A stretch of 64,000 nucleotides of DNA, taken from Bradyrhizobium sp. LHD-71. GTDB lineage: Bacteria; Pseudomonadota; Alphaproteobacteria; Rhizobiales; Xanthobacteraceae. Position numbers and translations under genes: made by a program. The notes beneath the pieces are model-generated. The model made no database searches. It worked only from the letters and a program-made list of their open reading frames with translations, and had not been told where the DNA came from. The stretch spans positions 62,001-126,000 of the forward strand of contig NZ_JAVIFX010000016.1 of the NCBI RefSeq assembly GCF_031157255.1, given 5' to 3'. Position 1 is the stretch's first letter, and each line of letters starts with the position of its first letter. This document shows positions 53,387 through 62,406 of this stretch, in pieces.

Positions 53387-54691
53387 TCAAAATTCCAAGA
53401 GATTGTCGCGCAGGTGCTTGTGAGCGTAGGCCTTGCGCGTCGCGCCGCGGCGCTGCAGCTCCGGCACCAGGCCATCGCAAACCTCGATTACATAGCGACG
53501 ATCGAAGTAGCTGTTGAAGATGAGGAAGCCGTCACCGCCGACCTCCTCCATGACCTCCTGCATCAGGCCGGCCACGTAGTCGGGGGTGCCGGTGTATTCG
53601 ATCCCCGCCTTGCGCGCGTAGGTCTGCAGGATCGAGCGCGGTGTCTTGCCCAGCCACTTCGCCAGCGACGATTGGTGACCGTTGGTCGTCAAGGTCATCG
53701 GCAGCGGCTCGTCGAGGTCGAACTTCGAGAAATCGATGCCGGTCAGGCGCGACATTCCCGACAGATGCAGGTCGAGATGCTTCTCGGCCTCGATCTGCTC
53801 CATCTTCGCCCGCTCACGCGCTGCTTCCATGCTCACATCGATGATTGGGTGGGCGAGGAACAACACCTTGACATCGTCGGGATTACGGCCGAGCCCCACC
53901 GCCTGCTTGCGGACCTTGTCACGGTAGGCCTTCATCGACTCGATGCTGCCGCCTCCTTCGGTAATGATGGTGTCGGCCCAGGTCGACGCGAAGAGCTGAC
54001 CGCGCGGCGAACCGCCAGCCTGGCAGATCGGCACGCGCCCCTGTGGCGAACGCGGCGCGTTGATGGGCCCGCGGCACTTGAAGTACTTGCCCTCGTGATG
54101 GATGGCATGGACCTTGTTGCCGTCGGCGAACATGGGTTTCTCGCGATCGAGCACGACCGCATCGGGTTCCCACGCCTCCCACAGCTTGGTTACGACCTCG
54201 CAGAACTCGTCGGCGACGTCGTAACGTTCGTCGTGCGGACGGTGTTTCTCATGGCCGTAGTTCTGCGCCGCACCGTCATTGCTGCCGGTGACACAGTTCC
54301 AGCCGATGCGTCCCTCCGTCGTGTGGTCGAGCGAGTTCACCAGTCGCGCCAGCAGGTAGGGCGGATACTCCGACACCGACAGAGTCGGCACGATGCCGAC
54401 CGTCTTCGTCGCCGCGGCGAGATACGGAACCAGCACCGCCGGATCGAGCTTGGGTGCGCTCGCGGCGTATTGGAGATAGGCGTTGTGCGATCCCTGGTAG
54501 GTGTAGGGGACGTTCGAAGAATCCTCGATGATCATGTAATCGAAGCACGCGCGATCCATGCCCTTAGCGAGGTCGACGAAGATGTCCGGCATCATCCAGC
54601 GATTGAGATCGCTGCCGGGAAATTCGCTGCGCCAGCTCTTGGGGCCATAGCCCTGGGACAGGAACCAAGCGAGATGGAACGGCTTCTTCAT
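53387..54691 (-). CDS. LLM-class flavin-dependent monooxygenase (NtaA/SnaA/DszA type)
   Basis: 434 aa, FMNH2-dependent TIM-barrel monooxygenase needing a separate flavin reductase, which is not in the window. Diagnostic: HLAWFLSQGYGPKSWR start, TTEGRIGWNCVTGSNDGAAQNYG (family: GRIGWNVVTS..AARNFG), RVPICQAGGSPRGQLFAST, and the C-terminal region with VYLPELQRRG-type ending. The family oxidises organosulfur, nitrilotriacetate-like or amide compounds. Last gene of the leftward operon, overlapping the GntR gene stop/start (ATGA at 54688-54691). The operon's importer probably supplies its substrate. Confidence 0.93.
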   Translation of the reverse strand: MKKPFHLAWFLSQGYGPKSWRSEFPGSDLNRWMMPDIFVDLAKGMDRACFDYMIIEDSSNVPYTYQGSHNAYLQYAASAPKLDPAVLVPYLAAATKTVGIVPTLSVSEYPPYLLARLVNSLDHTTEGRIGWNCVTGSNDGAAQNYGHEKHRPHDERYDVADEFCEVVTKLWEAWEPDAVVLDREKPMFADGNKVHAIHHEGKYFKCRGPINAPRSPQGRVPICQAGGSPRGQLFASTWADTIITEGGGSIESMKAYRDKVRKQAVGLGRNPDDVKVLFLAHPIIDVSMEAARERAKMEQIEAEKHLDLHLSGMSRLTGIDFSKFDLDEPLPMTLTTNGHQSSLAKWLGKTPRSILQTYARKAGIEYTGTPDYVAGLMQEVMEEVGGDGFLIFNSYFDRRYVIEVCDGLVPELQRRGATRKAYAHKHLRDNLLEF

Positions 54692-55506
54692 GATCGGGAC
54701 CTCGTCTTACTCTGAGTGATGATCGGCGTGGCGGCGCGCGCCGACATGGGACGCGCCAGTTCCATCTGCTGGCGCTGGCGGAAGAGCTCTATCCTGTGGA
54801 CGTAGCGGTCGGATCGGACGTACAGATCCGAGTAATAGATCGGGGCGCCGTGGATATCGAAGTAGGTACGCTGCAGGAGCAGCAGCGGCGCGCCGATCTC
54901 GACCTGCAGATGTCGGGCAACCTCCGCATCTGCGGCGACGGCCAAGGATGCCTGCCGCACGCGGAAGGCCTGCACGCCGCTATACTTCTCGATCAGCGGG
55001 ATGACATGCGCCGAATGAATCTGCTCGGACATGTCCGACGGCAAGCGCGACGCCAGCGCCTGCGGCAAATGCGCGGCGCAGAAGGCTATCGGCCCTGTCG
55101 GCCGCACGCGGCTCCAGGAGATACGCATCAACCGCTCGCTGGACGCCACCTGCAGCAACGCTGCTACGCGCGCATCGGCATGCGGCGCCAGATGCTCGAT
55201 GGCATGCAGTTCGAAGCGAGCATCCGGATCGTCGATCTTCAGATCCTCGAGCGCGCGCGCGCTCCAGTCCGGGCTGACGGGATCGCTCTCGAGTACGAAG
55301 GTTCCACGGCCGGGAAAACGCTGCACCAGCTTGTCGGCGACGAGCAGCTCGACGGCCGTGCGCGCCGTGTGGCGGCTGACGCCGAATTCGGCCATCAGCT
55401 CGCTGTCGGTCGGCAATTGCGAGCCGAGCTTGAACGCGCCCGATGCGATGCGCTCGGTCAGCACCTGATAGATCCTGTAGTAGGCAGGAACCCGGCCGCG
55501 TTGCAT
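54688..55506 (-). CDS. GntR/HutC-family regulator with UTRA domain
   Basis: 272 aa from the ATG at 55504-55506 with a GAGGAA site; a longer frame overlaps the permease. N-terminal wHTH (YYRIYQVLTERIASGAFKLGSQLPTDSELMAEFGVSRHTARTAVELLV) and C-terminal UTRA effector domain from about residue 100 (LMRISWSRVRPTGPIAFCAAHLP). The effector is usually a small metabolite of the pathway. Inside the leftward operon, so it is autoregulated. The target is probably the divergent promoter at 60274-60393. Confidence 0.92.
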   Translation of the reverse strand: MQRGRVPAYYRIYQVLTERIASGAFKLGSQLPTDSELMAEFGVSRHTARTAVELLVADKLVQRFPGRGTFVLESDPVSPDWSARALEDLKIDDPDARFELHAIEHLAPHADARVAALLQVASSERLMRISWSRVRPTGPIAFCAAHLPQALASRLPSDMSEQIHSAHVIPLIEKYSGVQAFRVRQASLAVAADAEVARHLQVEIGAPLLLLQRTYFDIHGAPIYYSDLYVRSDRYVHRIELFRQRQQMELARPMSARAATPIITQSKTRSRS

Positions 55507-55528
55507 TTCCTCACCCTTTTCTTTTTTC

Positions 55529-56371
55529 TCATCGCCGATCCACTCGTCGCGGATCGAGCGTCTCCCGCAGGCCATTGCCCAGCAGGTTGATTCCCAGCAC
55601 AAGCAGAACTATGGCGATTCCGGCCAGATTGGCGATCCACGGCGCCACCAGCAGACGGTCGCGGCCCTCGGCGAGGATGTTGCCCCAAGTCGCCGTCGGC
55701 GGCGGCAGGCCAAGGCCAAGGAAGCTGAGCGCGGTCTCCTGGAGGACGAGTTGGCCGACCTGCAAGGTCGCGATCACGGTTAGCACGGGCGACATCTGCG
55801 GCAGGATGTGCCGCCACATGACGTAGCGGTCGCCCGCACCCGATGCGACCGCAGCCTCGACGAAAGGCCGCTCTCGCAACGACCGCGTCAGGTTGAAGGC
55901 GACGCGCGTGTAGCTTTCCCAACCGGCGAAGCCCAGCACCAGGATCAAGACCGTGACGCTGCCGCCGAAGACGGCGACGACCACGATGGCCAGCAGGATC
56001 TCCGGTATCGCCTGATAGCCATCGGCAAAGCGCATGATGACCTGCTCGACGCGACCGCCGCCATAACCGGCGACCAGACCGAGCGTGGTGCCGAAGGTCA
56101 GAGCCACCATCATCGCCAGCAGGCCGACGACGATCGACAGGCGCGAGCCGTAGACCAGGCGTGACAGCAGATCACGGCCCAAATTGTCCGTGCCCAGCGG
56201 ATAGGTCCAGCTCCCGCGGTCGTCCCACACGGGCGGCTTCAGGCGTAGCATCAGGTTCTGCAAATACGGATCGTGTGGCGCAAGCAATGGCGCGAAAATC
56301 GCCGTCAGGCACATCCCCACCACCAGCACGACGCCAATCTGAATCTTCAGTCGCGGACCAAACCACTTCAT
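55529..56371 (-). CDS. Peptide-type ABC permease, DppC-like
   Basis: 280 aa, about six TM helices, N-terminal OppC_N segment and EAA loop VEAAVASGAGDRYVMWRHILPQMSP. Typical entry APHDPYLQNLMLRLKPPVW..YPLGTDNLGRDLLSRLVYGSRLS. Pairs with the DppB-like gene, 4 bp upstream. Part of a complete importer with the ATPases at 60394 and 61362 and the binding protein at 57302. Ligand unknown: such systems carry peptides, nickel, opines and glutathione. Confidence 0.93.
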   Translation of the reverse strand: MKWFGPRLKIQIGVVLVVGMCLTAIFAPLLAPHDPYLQNLMLRLKPPVWDDRGSWTYPLGTDNLGRDLLSRLVYGSRLSIVVGLLAMMVALTFGTTLGLVAGYGGGRVEQVIMRFADGYQAIPEILLAIVVVAVFGGSVTVLILVLGFAGWESYTRVAFNLTRSLRERPFVEAAVASGAGDRYVMWRHILPQMSPVLTVIATLQVGQLVLQETALSFLGLGLPPPTATWGNILAEGRDRLLVAPWIANLAGIAIVLLVLGINLLGNGLRETLDPRRVDRR

Positions 56372-56375
56372 CTCA

Positions 56376-57290
56376 TCACCGTAGCCTGATGCGCGGATCG
56401 ATCGCCGCCTGCACCAGGTCGACGACCAGGTTGGCGAGCACGATGGTCAGCGCGACAATGAAAACGGCGGCAACCACGATCGGCACATCGCGCTGGAAGA
56501 TAGCGCTCACCATCAGGCGACCGACACCTGGCCAGGCGAAGATCGATTCGGTGACGACGGCGCCGCCCATCAAACGACCAAGCTGCAAACCGATCAGGCT
56601 GACCACCGGGTTGATGGCGTTGGGCAGGATGTGTAGCCACAACGCTCGCGCCGGCCCCGCGCCACGGGCGCGTGCCGTGACGACGAACTGCTCACGCGCC
56701 ACCTCCAGCACGCTGACACGCATCACCAGGATGAAATTGGGCACCAGGAACGTGGCGAGCGTGATGACCGGCAATACCATGTGCTCCCAGCCGCCCTTGC
56801 CTGACGTCGGCAGCCATTGCAGTTCCAGCGCGAACAGCTGGATCAGCAGGATGCCGAGCCAGAAACTGGGCATCGATTGTCCGGCGACGGCCAGCACCGA
56901 GATCACGAAATCCGGCACCCTGTCCTTCCACACTGCGCTGGCGACGCCGCCCAGAACACCCAGCACCACGGCGACGAGCAGGCCCAGCGCGAGCAACTGC
57001 AGCGTCGAGCCCAGCCGCTCGCGCACGACTTCCATTGCCCGTCGCTTGAACTGGATCGAGGTGCCGAAGTCGCCGCGAACCAGATCGAGCAGGAAGTAGC
57101 CGAACTGCACCGGTACCGGTTCGTCGAGATGCAGATCGGCGCGCAGCACTGCCTCCTGCTCCGGCGTTGCATCGAGTCCCAGGTAGATCGCCACCGGATC
57201 GCCCGTCAGCCGCAGCACGACGAAAACGAACCCGATCACAAAGATCAACGGGACTGGCAGCAGCATCAGTCGCCGCAGGAGGTAGCGCAT
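56376..57290 (-). CDS. Peptide-type ABC permease, DppB-like
   Basis: 304 aa, six TM helices. Typical MRYLLRRLMLLPVPLIFVIGFVFVVLRLTGDPV start, DLVRGDFGTSIQFKRRAMEVV, and EAA loop VVTARARGAGPARALWLHILPNAINPVV. 11 bp after the binding-protein stop. Operon partner of the DppC-like gene. Confidence 0.93.
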   Translation of the reverse strand: MRYLLRRLMLLPVPLIFVIGFVFVVLRLTGDPVAIYLGLDATPEQEAVLRADLHLDEPVPVQFGYFLLDLVRGDFGTSIQFKRRAMEVVRERLGSTLQLLALGLLVAVVLGVLGGVASAVWKDRVPDFVISVLAVAGQSMPSFWLGILLIQLFALELQWLPTSGKGGWEHMVLPVITLATFLVPNFILVMRVSVLEVAREQFVVTARARGAGPARALWLHILPNAINPVVSLIGLQLGRLMGGAVVTESIFAWPGVGRLMVSAIFQRDVPIVVAAVFIVALTIVLANLVVDLVQAAIDPRIRLR

Positions 57291-57301
57291 GGTCGAATTG
57301 C

Positions 57302-58804
57302 CTACTTCACGCTCACCTTGTGCAGGCGCAGTAGCGAGTCGCGCGACGGCATCCAGCCGGTTACCCTGTCCGAACGACCCGAGATGCGTGGCAGACCGGC
57401 GAGGAAGATCGACGGCACCTCGTCGTGCATGATCTCCATCATGCGATTGTAGGCACGCAGGCGGGCGGCCTCGTCCATGGTCGAGCGTGCTTCCTGCCAG
57501 AGTTTGTCGAACTCGGCGTTAGTCCAGTAGTTGCGCTTGCTCGCCTCGGTGTACCAGACGGTATTGAAATCGGCGTCGCCGACGCTGAACCAGCCAACCT
57601 GATACATCGGACCCTGATCGCGGCTGCGGTCGAGCTGGGACCACACACCGCCCTCGACGACATTGACCGAGGTCTTCACGCCGACCTGGCTCATCATGCC
57701 GGCGACGGCGTTGGCGATGTCGACATCGGAGAGATAGCGGCCGGACAGCGTGTTGATTTTGTTTTCGAAACCCTTGGGGAAACCTGCTTCGGCGAGCATC
57801 GCCTTGGCCGTCGTCGGGTCGTAGGGGCGCGACTTGATGTTCGGGTTGTAACCGAACGTGCCCTTGGTCACGAGCTGACCATCCAGCACCGAGCCATAGC
57901 CGCCTAGCATCTGCTTCACGAGCGCCTGCTTGTCGATCGCGTAGTCGATCGCGCGGCGAACGCGTACATCGTTGAACGGCGGCTTGCGCGTATCGAAGGT
58001 GTGCACGAGGCTCACCGACGATTCGACGGCGTCGATCTTGAGATTCTTGCGCCGCTCGACCGACGGCAGCAGGTCGACGGGAATCTCCTCGACGATGTCG
58101 GTCTCGCCCGCCACCAGCGAGGCCACCCGTGTCGCGCCCTCAGGAATGGCGCGGATGCGCAGCTTCTTCATCACCGGCGCGCCGCCCCAGTAGTTCTCGT
58201 TGGCGGCCAGGTCATAGTGATCGCCGGCGACCCATTCGACATACTTCCACGGGCCGGTGCCCATCGGCTTCTTGTGCGCCTCAACCTGGCCGACCTTCTC
58301 GGTGTGCGCCTTCGACTCGATGGGGATGTCGGCGAGGCCGCGCAGCAACAGCGGCGCCGGCGTCGATGTCTTGATGTCGACCGTCATCTCGTCGACGATT
58401 TCAGTGCTGACCACACCGGCGATGCGCGTCTTGCGCGCGTAGACCTGCTTGGGATCGATGACGTAGTCGATCGTGAACTTCACGTCCGCGGCGGTGAACG
58501 GCGTGCCGTCATGCCACTTCACGCCCTTTCGCAGATGAAAGCGCCAATGCGTCGGGCTCAACGCCTCCCAGCGCTCGGCGAGCGCCGGTACGAGCTTGTC
58601 CTCGTCATCGCGCGCGACTAGCGGCTCCCAGGTCTGGTAGCAGAGGCTCAACGTGATGTAGGCGCCGCCCGTCGGCGCGATGGAGTCGGTGAAGAGCGAT
58701 GCACCCACCACCAGCGTATCCTTGTCCTGTCGGGCATGCGCAGACGACGCGCCCACCCCGACAGCCAACGCTGCCGCAAACACGGTTCTCATCACTCCAA
58801 GCAT
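57302..58804 (-). CDS. Peptide-type ABC substrate-binding protein (family 5)
   Basis: 500 aa from the ATG at 58802-58804, where the GGAGG site is 5 bp away; a GTG one codon earlier is less well placed. Sec signal RTVFAAALAVGVGASSAHA. Family-5 core: LVPALAERWEALSPTHWRFHLRKGVKWHDGTPFTAADVKFTIDYV, later VRRAIDYAIDKQALVKQML and VFGYNPNIKSRPYDPTTAKAML-type region (here TFGYNPNIKSRPYDP). Length and layout fit peptide, opine or nickel binders. It supplies the permease pair and determines specificity; the ligand cannot be read. Confidence 0.94.
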   Translation of the reverse strand: MLGVMRTVFAAALAVGVGASSAHARQDKDTLVVGASLFTDSIAPTGGAYITLSLCYQTWEPLVARDDEDKLVPALAERWEALSPTHWRFHLRKGVKWHDGTPFTAADVKFTIDYVIDPKQVYARKTRIAGVVSTEIVDEMTVDIKTSTPAPLLLRGLADIPIESKAHTEKVGQVEAHKKPMGTGPWKYVEWVAGDHYDLAANENYWGGAPVMKKLRIRAIPEGATRVASLVAGETDIVEEIPVDLLPSVERRKNLKIDAVESSVSLVHTFDTRKPPFNDVRVRRAIDYAIDKQALVKQMLGGYGSVLDGQLVTKGTFGYNPNIKSRPYDPTTAKAMLAEAGFPKGFENKINTLSGRYLSDVDIANAVAGMMSQVGVKTSVNVVEGGVWSQLDRSRDQGPMYQVGWFSVGDADFNTVWYTEASKRNYWTNAEFDKLWQEARSTMDEAARLRAYNRMMEIMHDEVPSIFLAGLPRISGRSDRVTGWMPSRDSLLRLHKVSVK

Positions 58805-58855
58805 CACGACCTCCAGTCTGACAACACCTCGTTTTGTTTCCTCTGCCTTGCTGAT

Positions 58856-59536
58856 TTATTTGCGCTGTTGGTCGCGCCAGCGATCGTCTCGCGGCAGGCG
58901 CGGGTTGTAGGGTCGCTCGCTGTAGTACGGCAACAGCGGCCGGAACCATTCGAAGATCCGGCGCAATTCGCCGATCGGTTCATCGTGTACGTCGACACGC
59001 AGATCGATGTAGGCGAACGGCTCGTCGCCATAGACCAGGATCGACGAGGAGAAGTGCCCATCGACCTGGCCGCCGGCCCGTCCGCCCGCTTCGACAGCGC
59101 GCACTAGACGTTCCTCGAGAAGCTCCGCTCCGGTCGAATGCATGGATTGTGCCATCGCTTCGGTCACCTGCGGACCGACGATGCCGTTGCCCATCACCAG
59201 CCAGCCCTGGCCGATGATGTGACCAGCGTAGGCGCCGTTCTCGCCGCCCGTCATGGCAGCGGCATTGCCCCAGGCATCGACAACGCCGATCTGACGCAAC
59301 GGCGCATTCGGATCACTGCTCTCCAGCTGCTGGATGATCTTGCCGGCGTGATAGCCGAGCCCCATCAGCTTCGTGCACAGCAGGGTCAGGCGCGGATCAG
59401 CGATCGCCTGCACCGACGCCGCTGCCATGCGCGGAATCACGACGGGACAGCGATTGCCCACCGCCGGCGCATGCGTCGCCATGGCGACCCCGAGCATCTT
59501 GGTCCGCGGGCAGCGGCCGACAACAGTAAAGGTCAC
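58856..59536 (-). CDS. DUF1028-family protein, copy 1
   Basis: 226 aa from the GTG at 59534-59536, which overlaps the stop of the second copy (GTGA). DUF1028 hallmarks: TFTVVGRCPRTKMLGVAMATHAPAVGNRCPV, DPRLTLLCTKLMGLG, MTGGENGAYAGHIIGQGWLVMGNGIVGPQV, and the end IDLRVDVHDEPIGELRRIFEWF. The fold is an Ntn-hydrolase type; substrates are unproven. The copy here has Cys near the start (RCPRTK, NRCP) rather than the usual polar residues. Its neighbours suggest amide or peptide hydrolysis inside the cytosol. Confidence 0.88.
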   Translation of the reverse strand: MTFTVVGRCPRTKMLGVAMATHAPAVGNRCPVVIPRMAAASVQAIADPRLTLLCTKLMGLGYHAGKIIQQLESSDPNAPLRQIGVVDAWGNAAAMTGGENGAYAGHIIGQGWLVMGNGIVGPQVTEAMAQSMHSTGAELLEERLVRAVEAGGRAGGQVDGHFSSSILVYGDEPFAYIDLRVDVHDEPIGELRRIFEWFRPLLPYYSERPYNPRLPRDDRWRDQQRK

Positions 59537-60273
59537 GACTTGCCTCCCTTCACGCACGCCCGCGCCTCGACCCAATCCTCAACGACGCCCAACGCCGCGG
59601 GCTGCCACGGGCGCGTTTCGTAGTATTCGATCTGCGGCCGGTAGAGATCGAACACGCGGCGCAGTTCGCCGATCGGCTCGACATGCTCGTCGACGCGCAG
59701 GTCGACCAGCGGATACTCATGCTGCCGGTAGACCATGAGCGCGGCGGAGTGCTGGCCGCCATGCTGGCCGCCCGCGTCGCGCCCTGCCTCGAGCGCCGAC
59801 ATCAAGCGGGCCTCAAGATCGTCGCCCTTCATGGCGCGGAACGTGTTGGCCATCGCCGAGGCCGTGCGTTCGGAAATCAGGCCATTGCCCATCGCCACCA
59901 TGCCCGGCTCGCAGAAATGACCGGACCAATCGTGGTTCTCGCCACCGGTGCGGGCGACGGCATTGCCGTCACGGTCGATCACAGAGATCTGGCGATAATC
60001 GATATGCGGATCACTGGCGGCGATCTCGGCCATCGTCTTGGACGCCGAGAAACCGAGGTCCAGCAGGCGGATGCCCAGCGGGCCCAGTCTCGGATCGGTA
60101 ACCGCCATTGTCACGACGACACCGACACCGGGTCTCACGAACGGGCAGCGTGAGCCGACGCCTATCGGCCTGGTGGAGATCGCCACGCCGAATTTTCCGG
60201 TCTCCGGGCAACGCGCCGAAATCGCGAAGGTCGAGAACTCCTCGCCGAGTGGACCCAATCTTGGCCCCAACAT
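59533..60273 (-). CDS. DUF1028-family protein, copy 2
   Basis: 246 aa from the ATG at 60271-60273 with an AGAGGGG site; a longer frame to 60330 has no site. Family hallmarks: STFAISARCPETGKFGVAISTRPIGVGSRCPFV, DPRLGPLGIRLLDLGFSA, ARTGGENHDWSGHFCEPGMVAMGNGLI, ALEAGRDAGGQHGGQHSAALMVYR, VDLRVDEHVEPIGELRRVFDLY. It is a paralogue of the first copy, probably by tandem duplication, with an extra N-terminal stretch GPRLGPLGEE. First gene of the leftward operon, facing the ATPase genes. Confidence 0.88.
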   Translation of the reverse strand: MLGPRLGPLGEEFSTFAISARCPETGKFGVAISTRPIGVGSRCPFVRPGVGVVVTMAVTDPRLGPLGIRLLDLGFSASKTMAEIAASDPHIDYRQISVIDRDGNAVARTGGENHDWSGHFCEPGMVAMGNGLISERTASAMANTFRAMKGDDLEARLMSALEAGRDAGGQHGGQHSAALMVYRQHEYPLVDLRVDEHVEPIGELRRVFDLYRPQIEYYETRPWQPAALGVVEDWVEARACVKGGKS

Positions 60274-60393
60274 TGCTTTCCCCTCTTTGGCAGCTTGCGC
60301 GAACCATAGGCCGGATATTGTATGTCTCAATGCCTAAATGTCCGGTCATTATGATTATTCTGCAGGCAAATCCGTAACCGGAGTTTTTGCTTC
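60274..60393. promoter_or_regulatory. Divergent promoter region of the DUF1028/ABC divergon
   Basis: 120 bp. Contains CCGGA (60311-60315) and TCCGG (60341-60345) as an inverted pair enclosing two direct ATGTC copies (60322-60326 and 60338-60342). Likely bound by the GntR/UTRA protein. No unambiguous -35/-10 was assigned. Confidence 0.4.
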
Positions 60394-61365
60394 ATGGCGC
60401 TGTTGGAAATCGACGACCTCGCAATCGCCTTCGGGACGCCGCGGGACGCCACCGCCGTCGTCGATGGCGTCACCTTTTCTATCGATGCCAAGGAAACGGT
60501 GGCATTGGTCGGAGAGAGCGGCAGCGGCAAGAGCGTCACGGCGATGGCGATCATGCGGCTCCTGCAGGAGCCCGGCCGGGTGACGCGCGGCGAGATCCGC
60601 TTCGAGGGCCGCGACCTCGCCCATCTCGACGAGCGTGCGATGGCGAAGATCCGCGGCGATCGCATCGCCATGATCTTCCAGGAGCCGATGACATCGCTCA
60701 ATCCACTGCTGTCGATCGGCGCGCATGTCGCGGAGCCGCTGCGATTGCATCGCAGATTGTCGCGGCGCGAAGCGCGAACGCGCGCCATTGCCTTGCTCGA
60801 CCGCGTCGGCATTCCCTCCGCGGCGCGTCGCTTCGACGACTATCCGCATCGCATGTCCGGCGGTATGCGGCAGCGGGTGATGATCGCGGCAGCACTTGCC
60901 TGCGAACCGGCTTTGTTGATCGCCGACGAGCCCACGACCGCACTCGATGTCACCATCCAGGCGCAGATCACGGACCTGCTCTCGGATCTCCAGTCCGAGT
61001 TCGGCATGGGCATCCTGTTCATCACCCATGATCTGGGCGTGGTGGCCGAGCAGGCGCATCGCGTCGTCGTCATGTACGCCGGCCGCCTGGTCGAGCGCGC
61101 CGAAACCACCCGGCTTTTCAGCGCGGCGGCGCATCCCTATTCGGCTGCGTTGCTGCAATGCATGCCCGACGAGGAGGAGTCCGGCGATCGCCTCGCGGTG
61201 ATCGACGGCATGGTGCCCGCGCCCACGGCATTACCATCGGGATGCCGCTTCGAGCCACGTTGCAAATACGCAGTCGACGCCTGTCGAGCGGGCGAGCCGC
61301 CGCTGCTTTCCCTTGGACCCGATCACGCCGCGGCATGCATCCGCCCGCTGGAGGCCGCGGCATGA
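60394..61365 (+). CDS. Peptide-type ABC ATPase, DppD-like
   Basis: 323 aa. Walker [13 protein letters not shown]-loop [11 protein letters not shown], signature MSGGMRQR, Walker [14 protein letters not shown]-loop THDLGVV, and the C-terminal oligopeptide-type Cys-containing domain [18 protein letters not shown]. The ATG has GGAG 11 bp upstream. Reads divergently from the DUF1028/permease operon, and overlaps the next ATPase (ATGA at 61362-61365). Energises the importer. Confidence 0.95.
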   Translation: MALLEIDDLAIAFGTPRDATAVVDGVTFSIDAKETVALVGESGSGKSVTAMAIMRLLQEPGRVTRGEIRFEGRDLAHLDERAMAKIRGDRIAMIFQEPMTSLNPLLSIGAHVAEPLRLHRRLSRREARTRAIALLDRVGIPSAARRFDDYPHRMSGGMRQRVMIAAALACEPALLIADEPTTALDVTIQAQITDLLSDLQSEFGMGILFITHDLGVVAEQAHRVVVMYAGRLVERAETTRLFSAAAHPYSAALLQCMPDEEESGDRLAVIDGMVPAPTALPSGCRFEPRCKYAVDACRAGEPPLLSLGPDHAAACIRPLEAAA

Positions 61366-62333
61366 CCAATCTTCTAACCGCGCACGGCCTGACCAAGCAC
61401 TTTCCTGTTCTCGGCGGTCCGCTCGGCGTTACGCAGGTCGGCACTGTTCGCGCTGTCGAAAACATCGACCTCAGCGTCGCGCGCGGCGAGGTGCTGGGCT
61501 TGGTCGGCGAAAGCGGGTGCGGCAAGTCCACGCTCGGCCGGCTGCTGATCCGCCTGCTCGATTCGACCGCCGGCTCGGTCACCTTTGATGGCCAGGATGT
61601 CGCGACGGCAAAAGGTGCTGCCCTGCAGGCGCTGCGCCGGCGCTTCCAGATGATCTTCCAGGATCCCTACGGCTCGCTCAATCCGCGCATGCGGGTGCAC
61701 GAGATCATCACCGAGCCGCTGCGGCTCGCCGGCGTCTCGCGCAAGGAGTGCCGCGAAAGCGCTGCGCAGCTCCTCTCCAAGGTCGGCCTCGCGCCCGAGC
61801 ATGGTGCGCGCTACGCGCATCAATTCTCCGGCGGCCAGCGCCAGCGCATCGGCATCGCCCGCGCGCTGGCGCTCGATCCAGCGTTGATCATATGCGATGA
61901 ACCTGTGTCGGCTCTCGACGTATCGGTGCAAGGCCAGGTCGTGAACCTGCTGCGCGACCTGCAACGCGAGCGCGGCCTGAGCTACGTATTCGTCTCGCAC
62001 GACCTGCGTATCGTGCGCCACATCGCCGATCGCGTCGCCGTCATGTACCTTGGCCGCATCGTCGAGATCGGCGACAAGGAGACCATCTACCGCAAGCCTT
62101 TGCACCCCTATACCGACGCTCTGCTCGCCGCTGTACCGTTGCCGCGTCCTGGCCAGAAGCGGCAGCGCGCCACCGCGCGGGGCGAGATTCCCAGCGCCAT
62201 GAATCCGCCGTCAGGCTGTCCTTTCCATCCGCGCTGCCCGTTCGCGACCAGTCGCTGCAGTGCCGAGGTTCCGGAGTTGCGGGAGGTCGCAGGCCGGCAG
62301 GTCGCCTGTCACCTTGCGGAGACGCGGGTCTAG
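61362..62333 (+). CDS. Peptide-type ABC ATPase, DppF-like
   Basis: 323 aa from the ATG at 61362; an in-frame extension back to 61158 overlaps the DppD-like gene and is not used. Walker A GESGCGKSTLG, signature FSGGQRQR, Walker B LIICDEPVSALD, C-terminal PSGCPFHPRCPFATSRC. The two ATPases form the heterodimer of the importer. Last gene of the rightward unit; beyond it begins decayed DNA. Confidence 0.95.
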   Translation: MTNLLTAHGLTKHFPVLGGPLGVTQVGTVRAVENIDLSVARGEVLGLVGESGCGKSTLGRLLIRLLDSTAGSVTFDGQDVATAKGAALQALRRRFQMIFQDPYGSLNPRMRVHEIITEPLRLAGVSRKECRESAAQLLSKVGLAPEHGARYAHQFSGGQRQRIGIARALALDPALIICDEPVSALDVSVQGQVVNLLRDLQRERGLSYVFVSHDLRIVRHIADRVAVMYLGRIVEIGDKETIYRKPLHPYTDALLAAVPLPRPGQKRQRATARGEIPSAMNPPSGCPFHPRCPFATSRCSAEVPELREVAGRQVACHLAETRV

Positions 62334-62406
62334 CCGCAGATCGTACAAGCCGCGGACGAAACCGGTCCGGGCTATGGTTGATGTGATGATCTGTCGTTGG
62401 CGAGCT

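Noticed and set aside
53035-53475. 146-codon minus-strand frame overlapping the LLM 3' end
   Set aside because: No similarity, and most of it lies in the gap with only shadow composition.
53231-54715. Open frame of 494 codons on the + strand opposite the LLM monooxygenase
   Set aside because: Antisense shadow in a GC-rich gene; no ribosome site or family similarity, and the minus-strand LLM motifs are unequivocal.
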